Positions 1 to 8,427 of a stretch of 31,753 bases of DNA are shown piece after piece. Made by a program: the position numbers and the translations under genes. This DNA is from Flavobacteriaceae bacterium UBA3179 (GTDB lineage Bacteria > Bacteroidota > Bacteroidia > Flavobacteriales > Flavobacteriaceae): the NCBI GenBank assembly GCA_002364245.1, contig DEXR01000027.1:452-32204 (forward strand). The letters run 5' to 3'. The notes beneath the pieces were generated by a model, which worked only from the letters and a program-made list of their open reading frames with translations, did not search any database and was not told the DNA's origin. Position 1 is the stretch's first letter; every line of letters begins with the position of its first letter.

Positions 1-67
1 ACTGGATTCGAACCAGTGACTTCCACGTTGTCGACGTGACACTCTGAACCAACTGAGTTAATGACCC
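1..67 (-). tRNA. tRNA-Val (GAC), partial at window edge
   Basis: Read on the minus strand from 67, the cloverleaf has a 5' acceptor arm GGGTCAT, a D stem ACTC/GAGT, an anticodon stem TCACG/CGTGG and a T arm ACTGG-TTCGAAT-CCAGT. The 3' acceptor strand lies outside the window. The 7-nt anticodon loop is TCGACAA, placing GAC at positions 34-36, a valine anticodon reading GUC/GUU. Position 33 is C instead of the almost universal U. Otherwise the molecule looks functional. Confidence 0.9.
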
Positions 68-89
68 TTTAGTCCTGTAAAACTACTAT

Positions 90-1073
90 TTATTTTAATT
101 TTTTGAGTGGTTTTTTCTTGATCATTCCACCTTTTGCATCTTTTACCGATGCCATAATAATAAACGCCTCGTGGTCAATTTTATCTATTTCGGTTTTAAG
201 CCTCGACATCTCTAAACGGGTAATTACCGTATAAACTACATTCGTATCTTTAAGCGGTTGCCCTTCTTTAGCAAAGCCATTTTGAGCTTTGTAGATTGTA
301 CAACCACGCCCTAAATTATTCACGATTGCTTTTCGTATTTCTTCATTATGTTCAGAAATTATACTAACTCCCATAAACTCTTCAACACCGTCAATAACAA
401 AGTCTACTGTTTTTGATGCTGCGAAATACGTCAATATAGCATACAGCGCAATTTCAACAGAAAGAAAATAAGCCGCCGTTAAGAAAATAAGAACATTAAA
501 AACCAAGATTACGTTTCCTACCGTCATACTTGTTTTTCGGCTTATATAAATTGCCAAAACCTCGGTACCGTCAATTATAGCACCGCCACGAATAGCCATT
601 CCAATACCCAACCCCAAGAAGAAACCACCAAAGGTTGCTATTAGTATACTGTCTTCTGTAATTGTTGGGACAGGGATGAAATAAAGGGAAAGCGATAAAA
701 ACAAAATACCTAAAACGCTTTTTATTGCAAATCGCTTGCTGATAGCAAAAAATCCTAATATGAGAAACGGCAGGTTTATACAAAAGATTAGAATTGGCAA
801 CTGAATACCTGTCAACTCACGAACAATTAAAGAAATACCTGTAACTCCACCATCAATAAACGAATTAGGTAATAAAAACCCCTCTAATCCGAATGTAGCA
901 GATAATACACCTATAATTAAGTAAATGAAGTCTGAAATCTCATGTTTTATCTCAACCTCGAGATTCTCAGCTTTTTTTTGAATTTGTTTATCGGTAGGTT
1001 TCTTGTCCTTGTCTTCTTTTTTATAGCGGCTTTTTACACCTTCAATTATTATGTTTCGTATTATTGGGTTCAC
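90..1073 (-). CDS. YitT family membrane protein (DUF161/DUF2179)
   Basis: A 327-residue integral membrane protein. About 45 charged N-terminal residues precede five or six hydrophobic segments spanning roughly residues 48-230. A soluble C-terminal domain follows (about 235-310), matching the DUF2179 domain of YitT-type proteins. The motifs FLLPNSFIDGGVTGIS and GGAIIDGTEVLA are typical of the family. Its biochemical role is not established; transport or membrane signalling is usually assumed. The start codon is GTG at 1073; an in-frame stop lies five codons upstream, so little N-terminal extension is possible. It sits between two valine tRNAs on the same strand but is separated from the upstream one by a strong terminator. 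Confidence 0.88.
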   Translation of the reverse strand: MNPIIRNIIIEGVKSRYKKEDKDKKPTDKQIQKKAENLEVEIKHEISDFIYLIIGVLSATFGLEGFLLPNSFIDGGVTGISLIVRELTGIQLPILIFCINLPFLILGFFAISKRFAIKSVLGILFLSLSLYFIPVPTITEDSILIATFGGFFLGLGIGMAIRGGAIIDGTEVLAIYISRKTSMTVGNVILVFNVLIFLTAAYFLSVEIALYAILTYFAASKTVDFVIDGVEEFMGVSIISEHNEEIRKAIVNNLGRGCTIYKAQNGFAKEGQPLKDTNVVYTVITRLEMSRLKTEIDKIDHEAFIIMASVKDAKGGMIKKKPLKKLK

Positions 1074-1153
1074 AAGCGAAAAAATTTATTGAACTAAGAT
1101 AAACAACCTACTTTTAGTGGGCTTGATTCTATTTAAATATTTTAAAAATTTCT

Positions 1154-1191
1154 AAAAAATAAAAAAACCCCGATGAAATATTTCATCGGGG
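1154..1191 (-). terminator. Rho-independent terminator of tRNA-Val(TAC)
   Basis: A perfect palindrome occupies 1168-1191, with arms CCCCGATGAAAT and ATTTCATCGGGG. On the minus strand it is followed by a T-rich run at 1154-1167. It starts six bases after the encoded CCA end of the tRNA. Confidence 0.9.
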
Positions 1192-1196
1192 TTTGC

Positions 1197-1274
1197 TGGT
1201 GGGCGATGAGGGATTCGAACCCCCGACCCCCTCGGTGTAAACGAGGTGCTCTGAACCAACTGAGCTAATCGCCC
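1197..1274 (-). tRNA. tRNA-Val (TAC) with encoded CCA
   Basis: On the minus strand the acceptor stem is GGGCGAT/ATCGCCC, the D stem GCTC/GAGC, the anticodon stem CCTCG/CGAGG and the T arm GGGGG-TTCGAAT-CCCTC. The loop TTTACAC puts TAC at the anticodon with a normal U33. The discriminator A and CCA are encoded at 1200-1197. Confidence 0.96.
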
Positions 1275-1289
1275 TTGCTGTTAGCGGTT

Positions 1290-1321
1290 GCAAATATAAG
1301 CTACTTTTTAATTCCCGCAAA
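1290..1321 (-). promoter_or_regulatory. Bacteroidota-type promoter of tRNA-Val(TAC)
   Basis: On the minus strand a -7 element TATATTTGC lies at 1298-1290. A -33 element TTTG lies at 1321-1318, 19 bases further upstream. Both fit the TTTG/TAnnTTTG consensus used by the Bacteroidota primary sigma factor. The -7 box ends 15 bases before the mature tRNA 5' end. Confidence 0.75.
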
Positions 1322-1457
1322 CAAAAAATTAAAAAAAATGAAATTATAATCTGCACTGTGTATCTCTAAGCATTTTTTAAGATTATAAAATTACGTTAAA
1401 CCTATAATCTGCTAGGTAAGTTTACGTTTATTTGTCAAACTTCAGCGTTTTAATAGC

Positions 1458-3704
1458 ATGAAAAAAGAAAGGCTAAAAAAATTAGGCAACTTTATTTTAA
1501 AAGTATTCCTGCTCATAACTGGGTGTATAAGTATTTTTATAATAAGTGTCCGTCTTGGGGTATGGGGTTCAATTCCAAATACTAAGGAAATACAAGAGCT
1601 TTCACAGTATGAAGCTTCGGAAATTTACGATGTAAACAACGAACTTATTGGTAAATTTTATCTCTCAAATAGACAGCCTATTCCTTATTCTCAAATTCCA
1701 AAACATACTATTAACGCCTTAGTTGCTACAGAAGACGCTCGTTTTTATGACCACAATGGAATAGACATTAAAAGTTTATTCCGAGTGTTTTTTAAAACCA
1801 TTTTATTGCAAGATGCTTCAAGTGGAGGTGGCAGCACCATTTCTCAACAACTGGCTAAAAACTTATTCAGCAGAAAAGATTATGGAGTTTTTACGCTTCC
1901 GGTTGTTAAAACCAAAGAAATGATTGTCGCCCGCCGATTGGAAAAAAATTATACTAAAGAAGAAATTTTAGAGCTCTATTTCAACACGGTCCCTTTTAGC
2001 GGAAATACCTACGGAATTGAAAGCGCCGCACTTAAATATTTTAATAAAAAAACTTCACAATTATCCCCAACCGAAGCCGCAACCTTGATTGGGACCTTAA
2101 AAGCAACCTACACTTATGACCCTAATAGGTTTCCAGAACGGAACATAAAAAGAAGAAACACTGTTTTACAACAGATGAATAAGTACGGTTTTTTAACCAA
2201 TGCTGAATATGAAACCTATCGACTAGATTCCTTAAAACTAGACTTCGGAAATTATGATGAACAAAGCGGCCTCGCACCCTATTTTAGAGAAGAGCTGAGA
2301 AACAGAATGCTTGCTTGGTGTAAAGAAAACACAACCAAAGAAAAGCCTTATAATTTATACACAAGCGGACTTAAAATCTACACTACGCTCGATAAAACAC
2401 TTCAAGAGTACACCGAAGGGGCTATGGAAGAGCACCTTGCTAATCTTCAGAAATCCTTTGAAAAAGAATATGGCAAAAATGCTCCTTGGCTTACCAATAA
2501 AGTGTTAATTACCTCTGTGCTAAAGAGAACAGAGGCATATAAAAAATTTAAGGCCAAAAATCTTTCAGAAGAAGCAATCATGGATTCTTTAAAAACAAAA
2601 AGAAAAATGTGGTGGCACGATATTGATGGCAAGAAAGAAGTTACCGCTAGTACTATAGACAGTGTAAAACATTACTTAAAATTTCTAAATGCCGGTACCC
2701 TTGCTATAGACCCGCATTCAGGGGCTATAAAATCTTGGGTTGGTGGTGTTAACTTTGAACATTTTAAATACGACCATATTAAAAAAAGCAAACGACAGGT
2801 AGGCTCGACATTTAAACCTATTGTCTATACAACCGCTTTAGAACAAGGTATAAAGCCTTGTGATTACTTTTCGGCACAGGAGGTGGAATATGAAAATATG
2901 GAAGGTTGGAGCCCATCTAATTCTGGGGATATTGATGAAAAATATTTAAATTATAACTTACAAACTGCGCTAACCAAATCAATAAATACGGTTTCAGTAA
3001 AAGTATTGGAAGAAGCTGGAATTGAAAACACCATCGCACTTGCCGAAAAATTAGGGATCACTTCAACCTTACCAAAAGTCCCTTCCTTGGCGTTGGGAAC
3101 AGCCGAGCTTTCCATTTCTGAAATGGCCGGAGCATATGCTGCTTATGTTAACGAGAGCAAACCAGTTTCGCCTTATTATTTGGTAAAAATTGAAAATAAA
3201 AAAGGTGAATTGTTAGAAGAGTTTAAAGACAAAGATACCTTGCAACCCGCTTTTTCTGAAACTACGAGACAAATTATGATTGAAATGATGCAATCGGTAG
3301 TAAATAACGGAACGGCATCCAGAATGAGAAACACGTATGGTTTACAAAACGATATCGCCGGAAAAACGGGCACCACACAATCCAACAAAGATGCTTGGTT
3401 TGTTTCGGTTATGCCAAAATTGGTGACTGTCACGTGGGTAGGGAACGATGATCACCGCATTGGTTTTAAAACGACACGTACGGGACAAGGCGCCAATGCT
3501 GCACTACCGATTGCTGCTAAATTATTTCAGAAAATGAACAAGGACACTACCTTTAACTCAATAACCAAAGCTCGTTTTAAAAACCCAAATGCTGCCGTTA
3601 TAGAAATGCTGGATTGCGAACCCACCAAACGTGATGGCTTTTTTAAACGGTTGTTCACTAATCCAGATAAGAAGAAAAAAGCCAAGTTTAAAACCAAAAA
3701 TTAA
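1458..3704 (+). CDS. mrcA: Penicillin-binding protein 1A (class A, bifunctional)
   Basis: A 748-residue peptidoglycan synthase that polymerises lipid II and cross-links the stem peptides on the periplasmic side of the inner membrane. A single N-terminal anchor spans about residues 12-33. The GT51 glycosyltransferase domain follows, with EDARFYDHNGID (first catalytic Glu near 92) and GGSTISQQLAKNLF. The transpeptidase domain carries STFK (Ser450/Lys453), SIN (Ser508/Asn510) and KTGTT (Lys636), so both activities look intact. Length is normal for the Bacteroidota PBP1A type. The Lys-rich C-terminus has no extra domain. The last four bases overlap the convergent folC. Confidence 0.95.
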   Translation: MKKERLKKLGNFILKVFLLITGCISIFIISVRLGVWGSIPNTKEIQELSQYEASEIYDVNNELIGKFYLSNRQPIPYSQIPKHTINALVATEDARFYDHNGIDIKSLFRVFFKTILLQDASSGGGSTISQQLAKNLFSRKDYGVFTLPVVKTKEMIVARRLEKNYTKEEILELYFNTVPFSGNTYGIESAALKYFNKKTSQLSPTEAATLIGTLKATYTYDPNRFPERNIKRRNTVLQQMNKYGFLTNAEYETYRLDSLKLDFGNYDEQSGLAPYFREELRNRMLAWCKENTTKEKPYNLYTSGLKIYTTLDKTLQEYTEGAMEEHLANLQKSFEKEYGKNAPWLTNKVLITSVLKRTEAYKKFKAKNLSEEAIMDSLKTKRKMWWHDIDGKKEVTASTIDSVKHYLKFLNAGTLAIDPHSGAIKSWVGGVNFEHFKYDHIKKSKRQVGSTFKPIVYTTALEQGIKPCDYFSAQEVEYENMEGWSPSNSGDIDEKYLNYNLQTALTKSINTVSVKVLEEAGIENTIALAEKLGITSTLPKVPSLALGTAELSISEMAGAYAAYVNESKPVSPYYLVKIENKKGELLEEFKDKDTLQPAFSETTRQIMIEMMQSVVNNGTASRMRNTYGLQNDIAGKTGTTQSNKDAWFVSVMPKLVTVTWVGNDDHRIGFKTTRTGQGANAALPIAAKLFQKMNKDTTFNSITKARFKNPNAAVIEMLDCEPTKRDGFFKRLFTNPDKKKKAKFKTKN

Positions 3705-4918
3705 ACCACCTCGGCAACTGTAAACGTACTTCCGCCAATGTAAATTAAATCTTTTTCTGAAGCGTTTTCTAAGGCTGAAGTATATGCTTCGTTCACTGAT
3801 TTGCTTGTTGTTCCCGCTAAACCAAATTCTTTACCTGTATTTGCTAAAAAAGAAGCGTCCAAGCCTCTAGGAACATCAGGTTTACAGAAGTAGTACATGG
3901 CATTTTTAGGGAATAACGGCAAGATACTTTGTAAATCTTTATCATTGACAACCCCTAGAACGATGTGTAGTTTATCAAAAAATTCTTCTTGAATTTGCTG
4001 AAGCACCAACTGTAACCCTTCTCTGTTGTGCGCCGTATCGCAGATAACTTTTGGGTTTTCTTGTAGCGTTTGATAACGACCTTGTAAGCCTGTATTTTTA
4101 ACTGTGTTCAACATTCCTTTACGAATGTTCTCTTCTGAAACTTTCCAACCATTCTTTTGAAGGACTTTTAATGCAGAGACAGCTGTTTTTTTATTTTTTT
4201 GTTGATATACCCCCTTCAAGTCTGTTTCATATCCTGAAATCGTTTCATTTTCAGCAAAGGTGATGAACGCATCATTTTCTAAAGCTATTTTCTGAAACAC
4301 TTCTTTGGTTTCCGGGACCGTTTCGCCAATGACCACAGGGATGTTGGATTTAATAATACCTGCTTTTTCAGTAGCGATTTCAGCGTATGTGTTTCCTAAG
4401 AAGGCTGTATGATCAAAACCAATATTGGTAATAACTGAAATTTCTGGCTTTATAATATTGGTGCTATCCAGCCTACCTCCCATTCCTACTTCAATTACAG
4501 TAATATCTACCTTTTGTTTACTGAAATAATGAAATGCCAAGCCTACTGTCATTTCAAAAAAAGAAAGTTTATTTTCTTCTAAAAAGGGTTTGTTTTCAGT
4601 TACAAACGTGATTACTTCTTCTTCAGAAATCATCTGTCCATTTACCTTGATACGTTCCCTGAAATCTTTTAAGTGTGGTGATGTATAAAGTCCCACTTTA
4701 TATCCGGCTTCGTGTAAAACCGATGCTAACATATGACTCACCGAACCTTTTCCGTTGGTGCCAGCCACGTGAATGCTTTTAAAATTTTTTTCAGGGCTAT
4801 TAAGGTGCTTTGAAAGCTCCAGCGTGTTTGATAAATCTTTTTTAAAAGCAGTTTTACCCACGCGTTGGTACATAGGTAATTGGGTAAACAACCACGTTAT
4901 TGCTTCTTGATAGTTTAT
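3701..4918 (-). CDS. folC: Bifunctional dihydrofolate/folylpolyglutamate synthase (start codon unusual)
   Basis: A Mur-ligase-type ATP-dependent enzyme that adds glutamate to dihydropteroate and to folates in the cytoplasm. The P-loop HVAGTNGKGSVSHM sits near residue 41 counted from the TTG at 4891. GMGGRLDSTN and CDTAHNREGL are also family motifs. No ATG lies where the family N-terminus begins. In-frame sequence upstream of 4891 reads NYQEAITWLFTQLPMYQ, matching the usual FolC opening, and the codon at the expected Met is ATA (4918-4916), preceded by ATT; a stop lies at 4939-4937. The coordinates assume the ATA position; a TTG start at 4891 would remove nine conserved residues. It is the last gene of the exbB-exbD-tonB block. 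Confidence 0.93.
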   Translation of the reverse strand: MNYQEAITWLFTQLPMYQRVGKTAFKKDLSNTLELSKHLNSPEKNFKSIHVAGTNGKGSVSHMLASVLHEAGYKVGLYTSPHLKDFRERIKVNGQMISEEEVITFVTENKPFLEENKLSFFEMTVGLAFHYFSKQKVDITVIEVGMGGRLDSTNIIKPEISVITNIGFDHTAFLGNTYAEIATEKAGIIKSNIPVVIGETVPETKEVFQKIALENDAFITFAENETISGYETDLKGVYQQKNKKTAVSALKVLQKNGWKVSEENIRKGMLNTVKNTGLQGRYQTLQENPKVICDTAHNREGLQLVLQQIQEEFFDKLHIVLGVVNDKDLQSILPLFPKNAMYYFCKPDVPRGLDASFLANTGKEFGLAGTTSKSVNEAYTSALENASEKDLIYIGGSTFTVAEVV

Positions 4919-4962
4919 AATGTAAAGATTAAAGGGTTATTTAAAGGAAGCAAAACTACTAT

Positions 4963-5781
4963 TTATTCCGAAAGGCTGAAATTATAGATAATCTTTCCTA
5001 TTTGCTTAGCAGGTGCTTTATCGTCTGCATTAAACCGAGTAGCAAGTGCTGCTCGCCTTGCAGGTTCTAATAAACATTTTGAGTTGTTTGTTGTTCCGCG
5101 TACACCAGCAGTTGCACTGATAACTTGGCCATTTCTATTCACTTCAATGCTTACTACTACTTTACCAGCTTCGTTGCAGTCTTGAACGTATTTTTCTTTA
5201 TTAAGGGCTTTACGGCCTCCCAACAAGTAATTTCCGTCACCATCCAAACCTTTACCAGTCCCGTAATAGCTTTTAGCATTTGGGTCGCCATTAGGATTTC
5301 CTTTATCACCAGCAGTATCATCGTTCCCTTCACTCCCTTTTGCAGTACCATCGCTTTTAGGGGCATTAATTAAGTTTGATAACGCATCGGTGGTGGTTTT
5401 ATCTGGCTTGGGATCGGGTTTTTTAGGTGTTTCTTTAGGCTGTTCTTTTACGGGTGTTTCTTTTTGCACCTCTTTTTTCTTTTCTTTTTTAATTACCGGG
5501 GCATCTTCAACATCTTGGGTAACCACTTCTTCCTTTATTTCGGTTTTAGGTTGTGAGACAGGTGGTGGTGTGGTTTCTTTAGGTGCTGCTTTAATAGGTT
5601 CGGTTGGTTGAATATTACCGCTACCGGTTTCAGTTGTACCAAAATTTACGGCTATACCATTTTCAGGCGGTGGGTCCAAATAGGTTAACCCTACATAAAA
5701 CAGCAAAATAAGGATGATCACGTGTAGAATTACCGTGATGGTCATACTCTTTTTTTTATGTTTTGTGTCTAGTAAAGACAT
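4963..5781 (-). CDS. tonB: Energy transducer TonB
   Basis: A 272-residue inner-membrane protein that carries proton-motive force from ExbB/ExbD to TonB-dependent outer-membrane receptors. A short basic cytoplasmic start is followed by one membrane span (about 14-32). A long Pro/Lys/Glu/Thr-rich periplasmic linker (about 40-170) comes next, then a TonB C-terminal domain (about 195-272) with VVVSIEVNRNGQV and two cysteines that could pair. It lies about 100 bases after exbD, across a structured element, and 45 bases or more before folC. The architecture is the usual one, so the assignment is firm; the receptors served are not in this window. Confidence 0.9.
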   Translation of the reverse strand: MSLLDTKHKKKSMTITVILHVIILILLFYVGLTYLDPPPENGIAVNFGTTETGSGNIQPTEPIKAAPKETTPPPVSQPKTEIKEEVVTQDVEDAPVIKKEKKKEVQKETPVKEQPKETPKKPDPKPDKTTTDALSNLINAPKSDGTAKGSEGNDDTAGDKGNPNGDPNAKSYYGTGKGLDGDGNYLLGGRKALNKEKYVQDCNEAGKVVVSIEVNRNGQVISATAGVRGTTNNSKCLLEPARRAALATRFNADDKAPAKQIGKIIYNFSLSE

Positions 5782-5815
5782 TGTAAATTAAAATATTAGG
5801 TTTTAGTTTTTTTTT

Positions 5816-5896
5816 GCAGCAGGGATTGAATACGCTACCGTGTAGCGATGAAAGCCCGACCCGATTTAGGGTGCTGCCCAACTTTTTAGTTTGGGC
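5816..5896 (-). repeat. Structured intergenic element of three tandem hairpins
   Basis: Between exbD and tonB three small stem-loops follow one another: CGCTAC-cgt-GTAGCG at 5833-5847, ACCC-gattta-GGGT at 5859-5872, and GCCCAACT-tttt-AGTTTGGGC (one bulged T) at 5876-5896. The third includes the exbD stop codon and its last codons. No T-run follows on the minus strand, so it is not a simple terminator. It is locally richer in G+C than its surroundings, as expected for a REP-like dispersed repeat or an RNA-processing/stability site. Confidence 0.5.
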
Positions 5897-6278
5897 GTAC
5901 TGCCAATACTATTTTGTAATTATTTTTATTTGCCAAATCCATTACAAAAACAGCATCTTCAATAGGTACGCCTTCTTCAGCTCTCAAAATTATAGTGGGT
6001 TCTTCTTGTCCCGCTAATATACTTTTTAGTTCTTTCTCCATGGTATATTCGCTTACGCGCTCTTTATTGACATAATAAGCACCTTCACTTGTTATGCTTA
6101 CTGATGCTTTTTGAACATTCGTAGTTTTACCTTTTGCTTTTGGTAAAATTAAATCTAACGCATCTGGGGTAATGGCAGGCGAAGTCAACAGGAAAAACAC
6201 CAGTAACAGAAATACAATATCTGTCATAGAGCTCATACTAAACTCGGGGCTTATTTTATTTCTTCCTCGTAAATTCAT
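5886..6278 (-). CDS. exbD: Biopolymer transporter ExbD
   Basis: A 130-residue partner of ExbB in the proton channel that powers TonB. The N-terminus carries the signature FSMSSMTDIVFLLLVFFLL, in which Asp20 lies at the start of the single membrane span and is the proton-relay residue of the ExbD/TolR family. The remaining 90 residues form the periplasmic domain. Its ATG overlaps the exbB stop codon by one base (TAATG), implying translational coupling. Only one exbD copy is present, whereas some Bacteroidota clusters carry two. Confidence 0.95.
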   Translation of the reverse strand: MNLRGRNKISPEFSMSSMTDIVFLLLVFFLLTSPAITPDALDLILPKAKGKTTNVQKASVSITSEGAYYVNKERVSEYTMEKELKSILAGQEEPTIILRAEEGVPIEDAVFVMDLANKNNYKIVLAVRPN

Positions 6279-6979
6279 TACGCTGGTTCGTTTAGTAAGT
6301 CTAAAAAGTCAACCGCTGTGGCTTCCATTTGGTGTACAACCTTATCGGTACGCACCACTAAATGATTGTACCCCATATAAGCGATGATCCCTACAATTAA
6401 ACCTGCAACGGTTGTGGTCATCGCGGTATAAATGCCTTCGGCCAAGGCACCCATTTCGGCTTGACCACTACTAGTTGCTAATTGGTGGAATGCCAAAACC
6501 ATACCAATTACGGTACCTAAGAACCCTATCATAGGTGCGGCACCAGCAATAGTTGCTAATATACTAACGTTTTTCTCTAGTTTATACACTTCTAACCTTC
6601 CTGCATTTTCAATGGCTGTATTTATGTCTTCTAACGGACTACCTATTCGAGAAATACCCTTTTCGGTAAGTCTTGAAACAGGGCTATCTTGCTGTGCACA
6701 TAGTACTTTGGCCCCTTGAATATTTCCACCAGCTACGTGATCTCGAATTTGATTCATAAAATTACTGTTGATTTTTGAAGCTGCTTTGATAGCAAAAAGC
6801 CTTTCAAAGTATATATAGACAGCTACAAACAGTAAAATAAACAATACCCCAATAATAATCTGGGCTGCAAGCCCTCCGTTCATTACGAGTTCAAGTACGG
6901 AAAGTGTTTTTTCGGTTGTTTCAGGATCTGCGGCTTGTGCCGCTTCTTCTGCACCTTCCTGAATTAAGAAGTTTAGCAT
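6278..6979 (-). CDS. exbB: MotA/TolQ/ExbB proton channel protein
   Basis: A 233-residue inner-membrane protein with three hydrophobic spans near residues 38-60, 138-165 and 183-208, the ExbB/TolQ topology. The conserved core includes GAAPMIGFLGTVIGM and GIYTAMTTTVAGLIVGI, whose Thr and small residues line the proton path. The N-terminus is acidic and Ala-rich, and the large cytoplasmic loop is near 65-135. It begins the exbB-exbD-tonB unit. Because tonB follows directly and no TolB/Pal genes are present, ExbB is more likely than TolQ. Confidence 0.94.
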   Translation of the reverse strand: MLNFLIQEGAEEAAQAADPETTEKTLSVLELVMNGGLAAQIIIGVLFILLFVAVYIYFERLFAIKAASKINSNFMNQIRDHVAGGNIQGAKVLCAQQDSPVSRLTEKGISRIGSPLEDINTAIENAGRLEVYKLEKNVSILATIAGAAPMIGFLGTVIGMVLAFHQLATSSGQAEMGALAEGIYTAMTTTVAGLIVGIIAYMGYNHLVVRTDKVVHQMEATAVDFLDLLNEPA

Positions 6980-7027
6980 AAATTATTTACAGTTTTATAG
7001 GATAACGACAAATGGTCTTAGAAATTG

Positions 7028-8407
7028 TTAGGCATGTTGAAATAACACTCTTTCAATCAACAGAAACACACCTGCTCCGGCAATGAAGCCAATAAAGGCT
7101 AACCAAGTTATTTTTTTAAGATACCAGATAAAGTCAATGCGCTCCATACCCATTGCAGCAACACCTGCTGCTGAACCGATTATGAGCATACTTCCACCCG
7201 TTCCTGCTGAATAGGCTATAAAATGCCATAGCACTGAATCTGTCGGTGAATCGTACATACCCATAGATGCCGCTACCAATGGAACGTTGTCTATAATGGC
7301 AGAGAAAATACCTAACAGTATTACAACAACATCTTGATTAGGGATTGCCATATCTAAATGTTCTGCAGCATAACGAAGTGTACCAACATCTTCCCCATTA
7401 ACAACACCAAAGACCAAAGCTTCTAACCCTGCTACCGCCATTAATATCCCTAAGAAGAATAAAATACTCGATATTTCAATCCTCGATAAGGCTTTATGCG
7501 CTGAATATAGGTGACGTCGTTCACCGCTGAAATCTTCTTCTGGGTGAATATACTCCGAAACTAGCCACACAACACCTAAAGCTAACATCATCCCTACGTA
7601 TGGAGGTAAATGTGTGATGGTTTTAAAAACCGGGACCGAAACAATCATTGCCAGCCCTAAAAACAACATAGTTTTACTACTCAATAAACGTTCGGCAGTA
7701 GCGTCTTTAGTTGAATCTACATTTATACTACCTTGAAAAGGCTTTAAATAACTAGCAACAAAAAATGGAATGATAAAGCAGACAATAGAAGGCAACACCA
7801 CAAACTCAATTAAACCTGCTGCTGTTACTTTATCGTCTATCCAAAGCATGGTAGTGGTTACATCACCTATTGGAGACCAGGCACCACCAGCATTTGCAGC
7901 AATAACCACTAATGCAGCATACCACAAACGGTCTTCTTTTTTGTGTATTAGTTTTCGCAATAAAGTAACCAGTACGATAGTTGCTGTAAGGTTATCAATT
8001 ATTGCTGAAAGAATAAAAGCTAATATCCCGATAATCCATAGTAATCTTCGCTTACTTTTTGTTTTTACCGCTCCCTTTAAAATTTCGAAACCACGATGAA
8101 GATCTATTATCTCAACAATGGTCATCGCCCCAATAAGGAAGATTAAAATTTCTGCTGTTTTTCCTAAATGATGGAGAAGAGTGTTTTCAAACCCCTCTTC
8201 GGCTTGTTCCCCACCTGTGAGAAAATTAAAAGCATTATCGTGCGAATCAATCACATCGAACCAGCCACTGTGGAAACCTACAGCAAGTACGGCCCAAATT
8301 AAAGCCGCCATAATTAAGGCGGGCACAGTTTTATCTAATTTTAAAGGATGTTCTAATGTAATGGCTAAGTAACCTATTACAAAAATTAAAATAATAATTG
8401 ATTCCAT
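7028..8407 (-). CDS. nhaD: Na+/H+ antiporter, NhaD type
   Basis: A 459-residue polytopic membrane protein with about 11-13 hydrophobic segments. The repeated motifs SAIIDNLTATIV and SAIIDNVPLVAAS near residues 133 and 362 carry the paired Asp-Asn of the NhaD/ion-transporter superfamily. The connecting segment GGAWSPIGDVTTTMLWI is another NhaD hallmark. Expected function is Na+ (or Li+) extrusion coupled to proton entry, for pH and salt homeostasis in a marine cell. It lies 20 bases after the upstream dehydrogenase and about 50 bases before exbB, so all three could be co-transcribed. Confidence 0.92.
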   Translation of the reverse strand: MESIIILIFVIGYLAITLEHPLKLDKTVPALIMAALIWAVLAVGFHSGWFDVIDSHDNAFNFLTGGEQAEEGFENTLLHHLGKTAEILIFLIGAMTIVEIIDLHRGFEILKGAVKTKSKRRLLWIIGILAFILSAIIDNLTATIVLVTLLRKLIHKKEDRLWYAALVVIAANAGGAWSPIGDVTTTMLWIDDKVTAAGLIEFVVLPSIVCFIIPFFVASYLKPFQGSINVDSTKDATAERLLSSKTMLFLGLAMIVSVPVFKTITHLPPYVGMMLALGVVWLVSEYIHPEEDFSGERRHLYSAHKALSRIEISSILFFLGILMAVAGLEALVFGVVNGEDVGTLRYAAEHLDMAIPNQDVVVILLGIFSAIIDNVPLVAASMGMYDSPTDSVLWHFIAYSAGTGGSMLIIGSAAGVAAMGMERIDFIWYLKKITWLAFIGFIAGAGVFLLIERVLFQHA

Positions 8408-8427
8408 TTTCTATGAGGGTGTGTATA

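Noticed and set aside
5125..5611. Plus-strand open frames inside the tonB gene
   Set aside because: They are shadows created by the low-complexity Pro/Lys/Thr linker codons; no independent start signal or family match.
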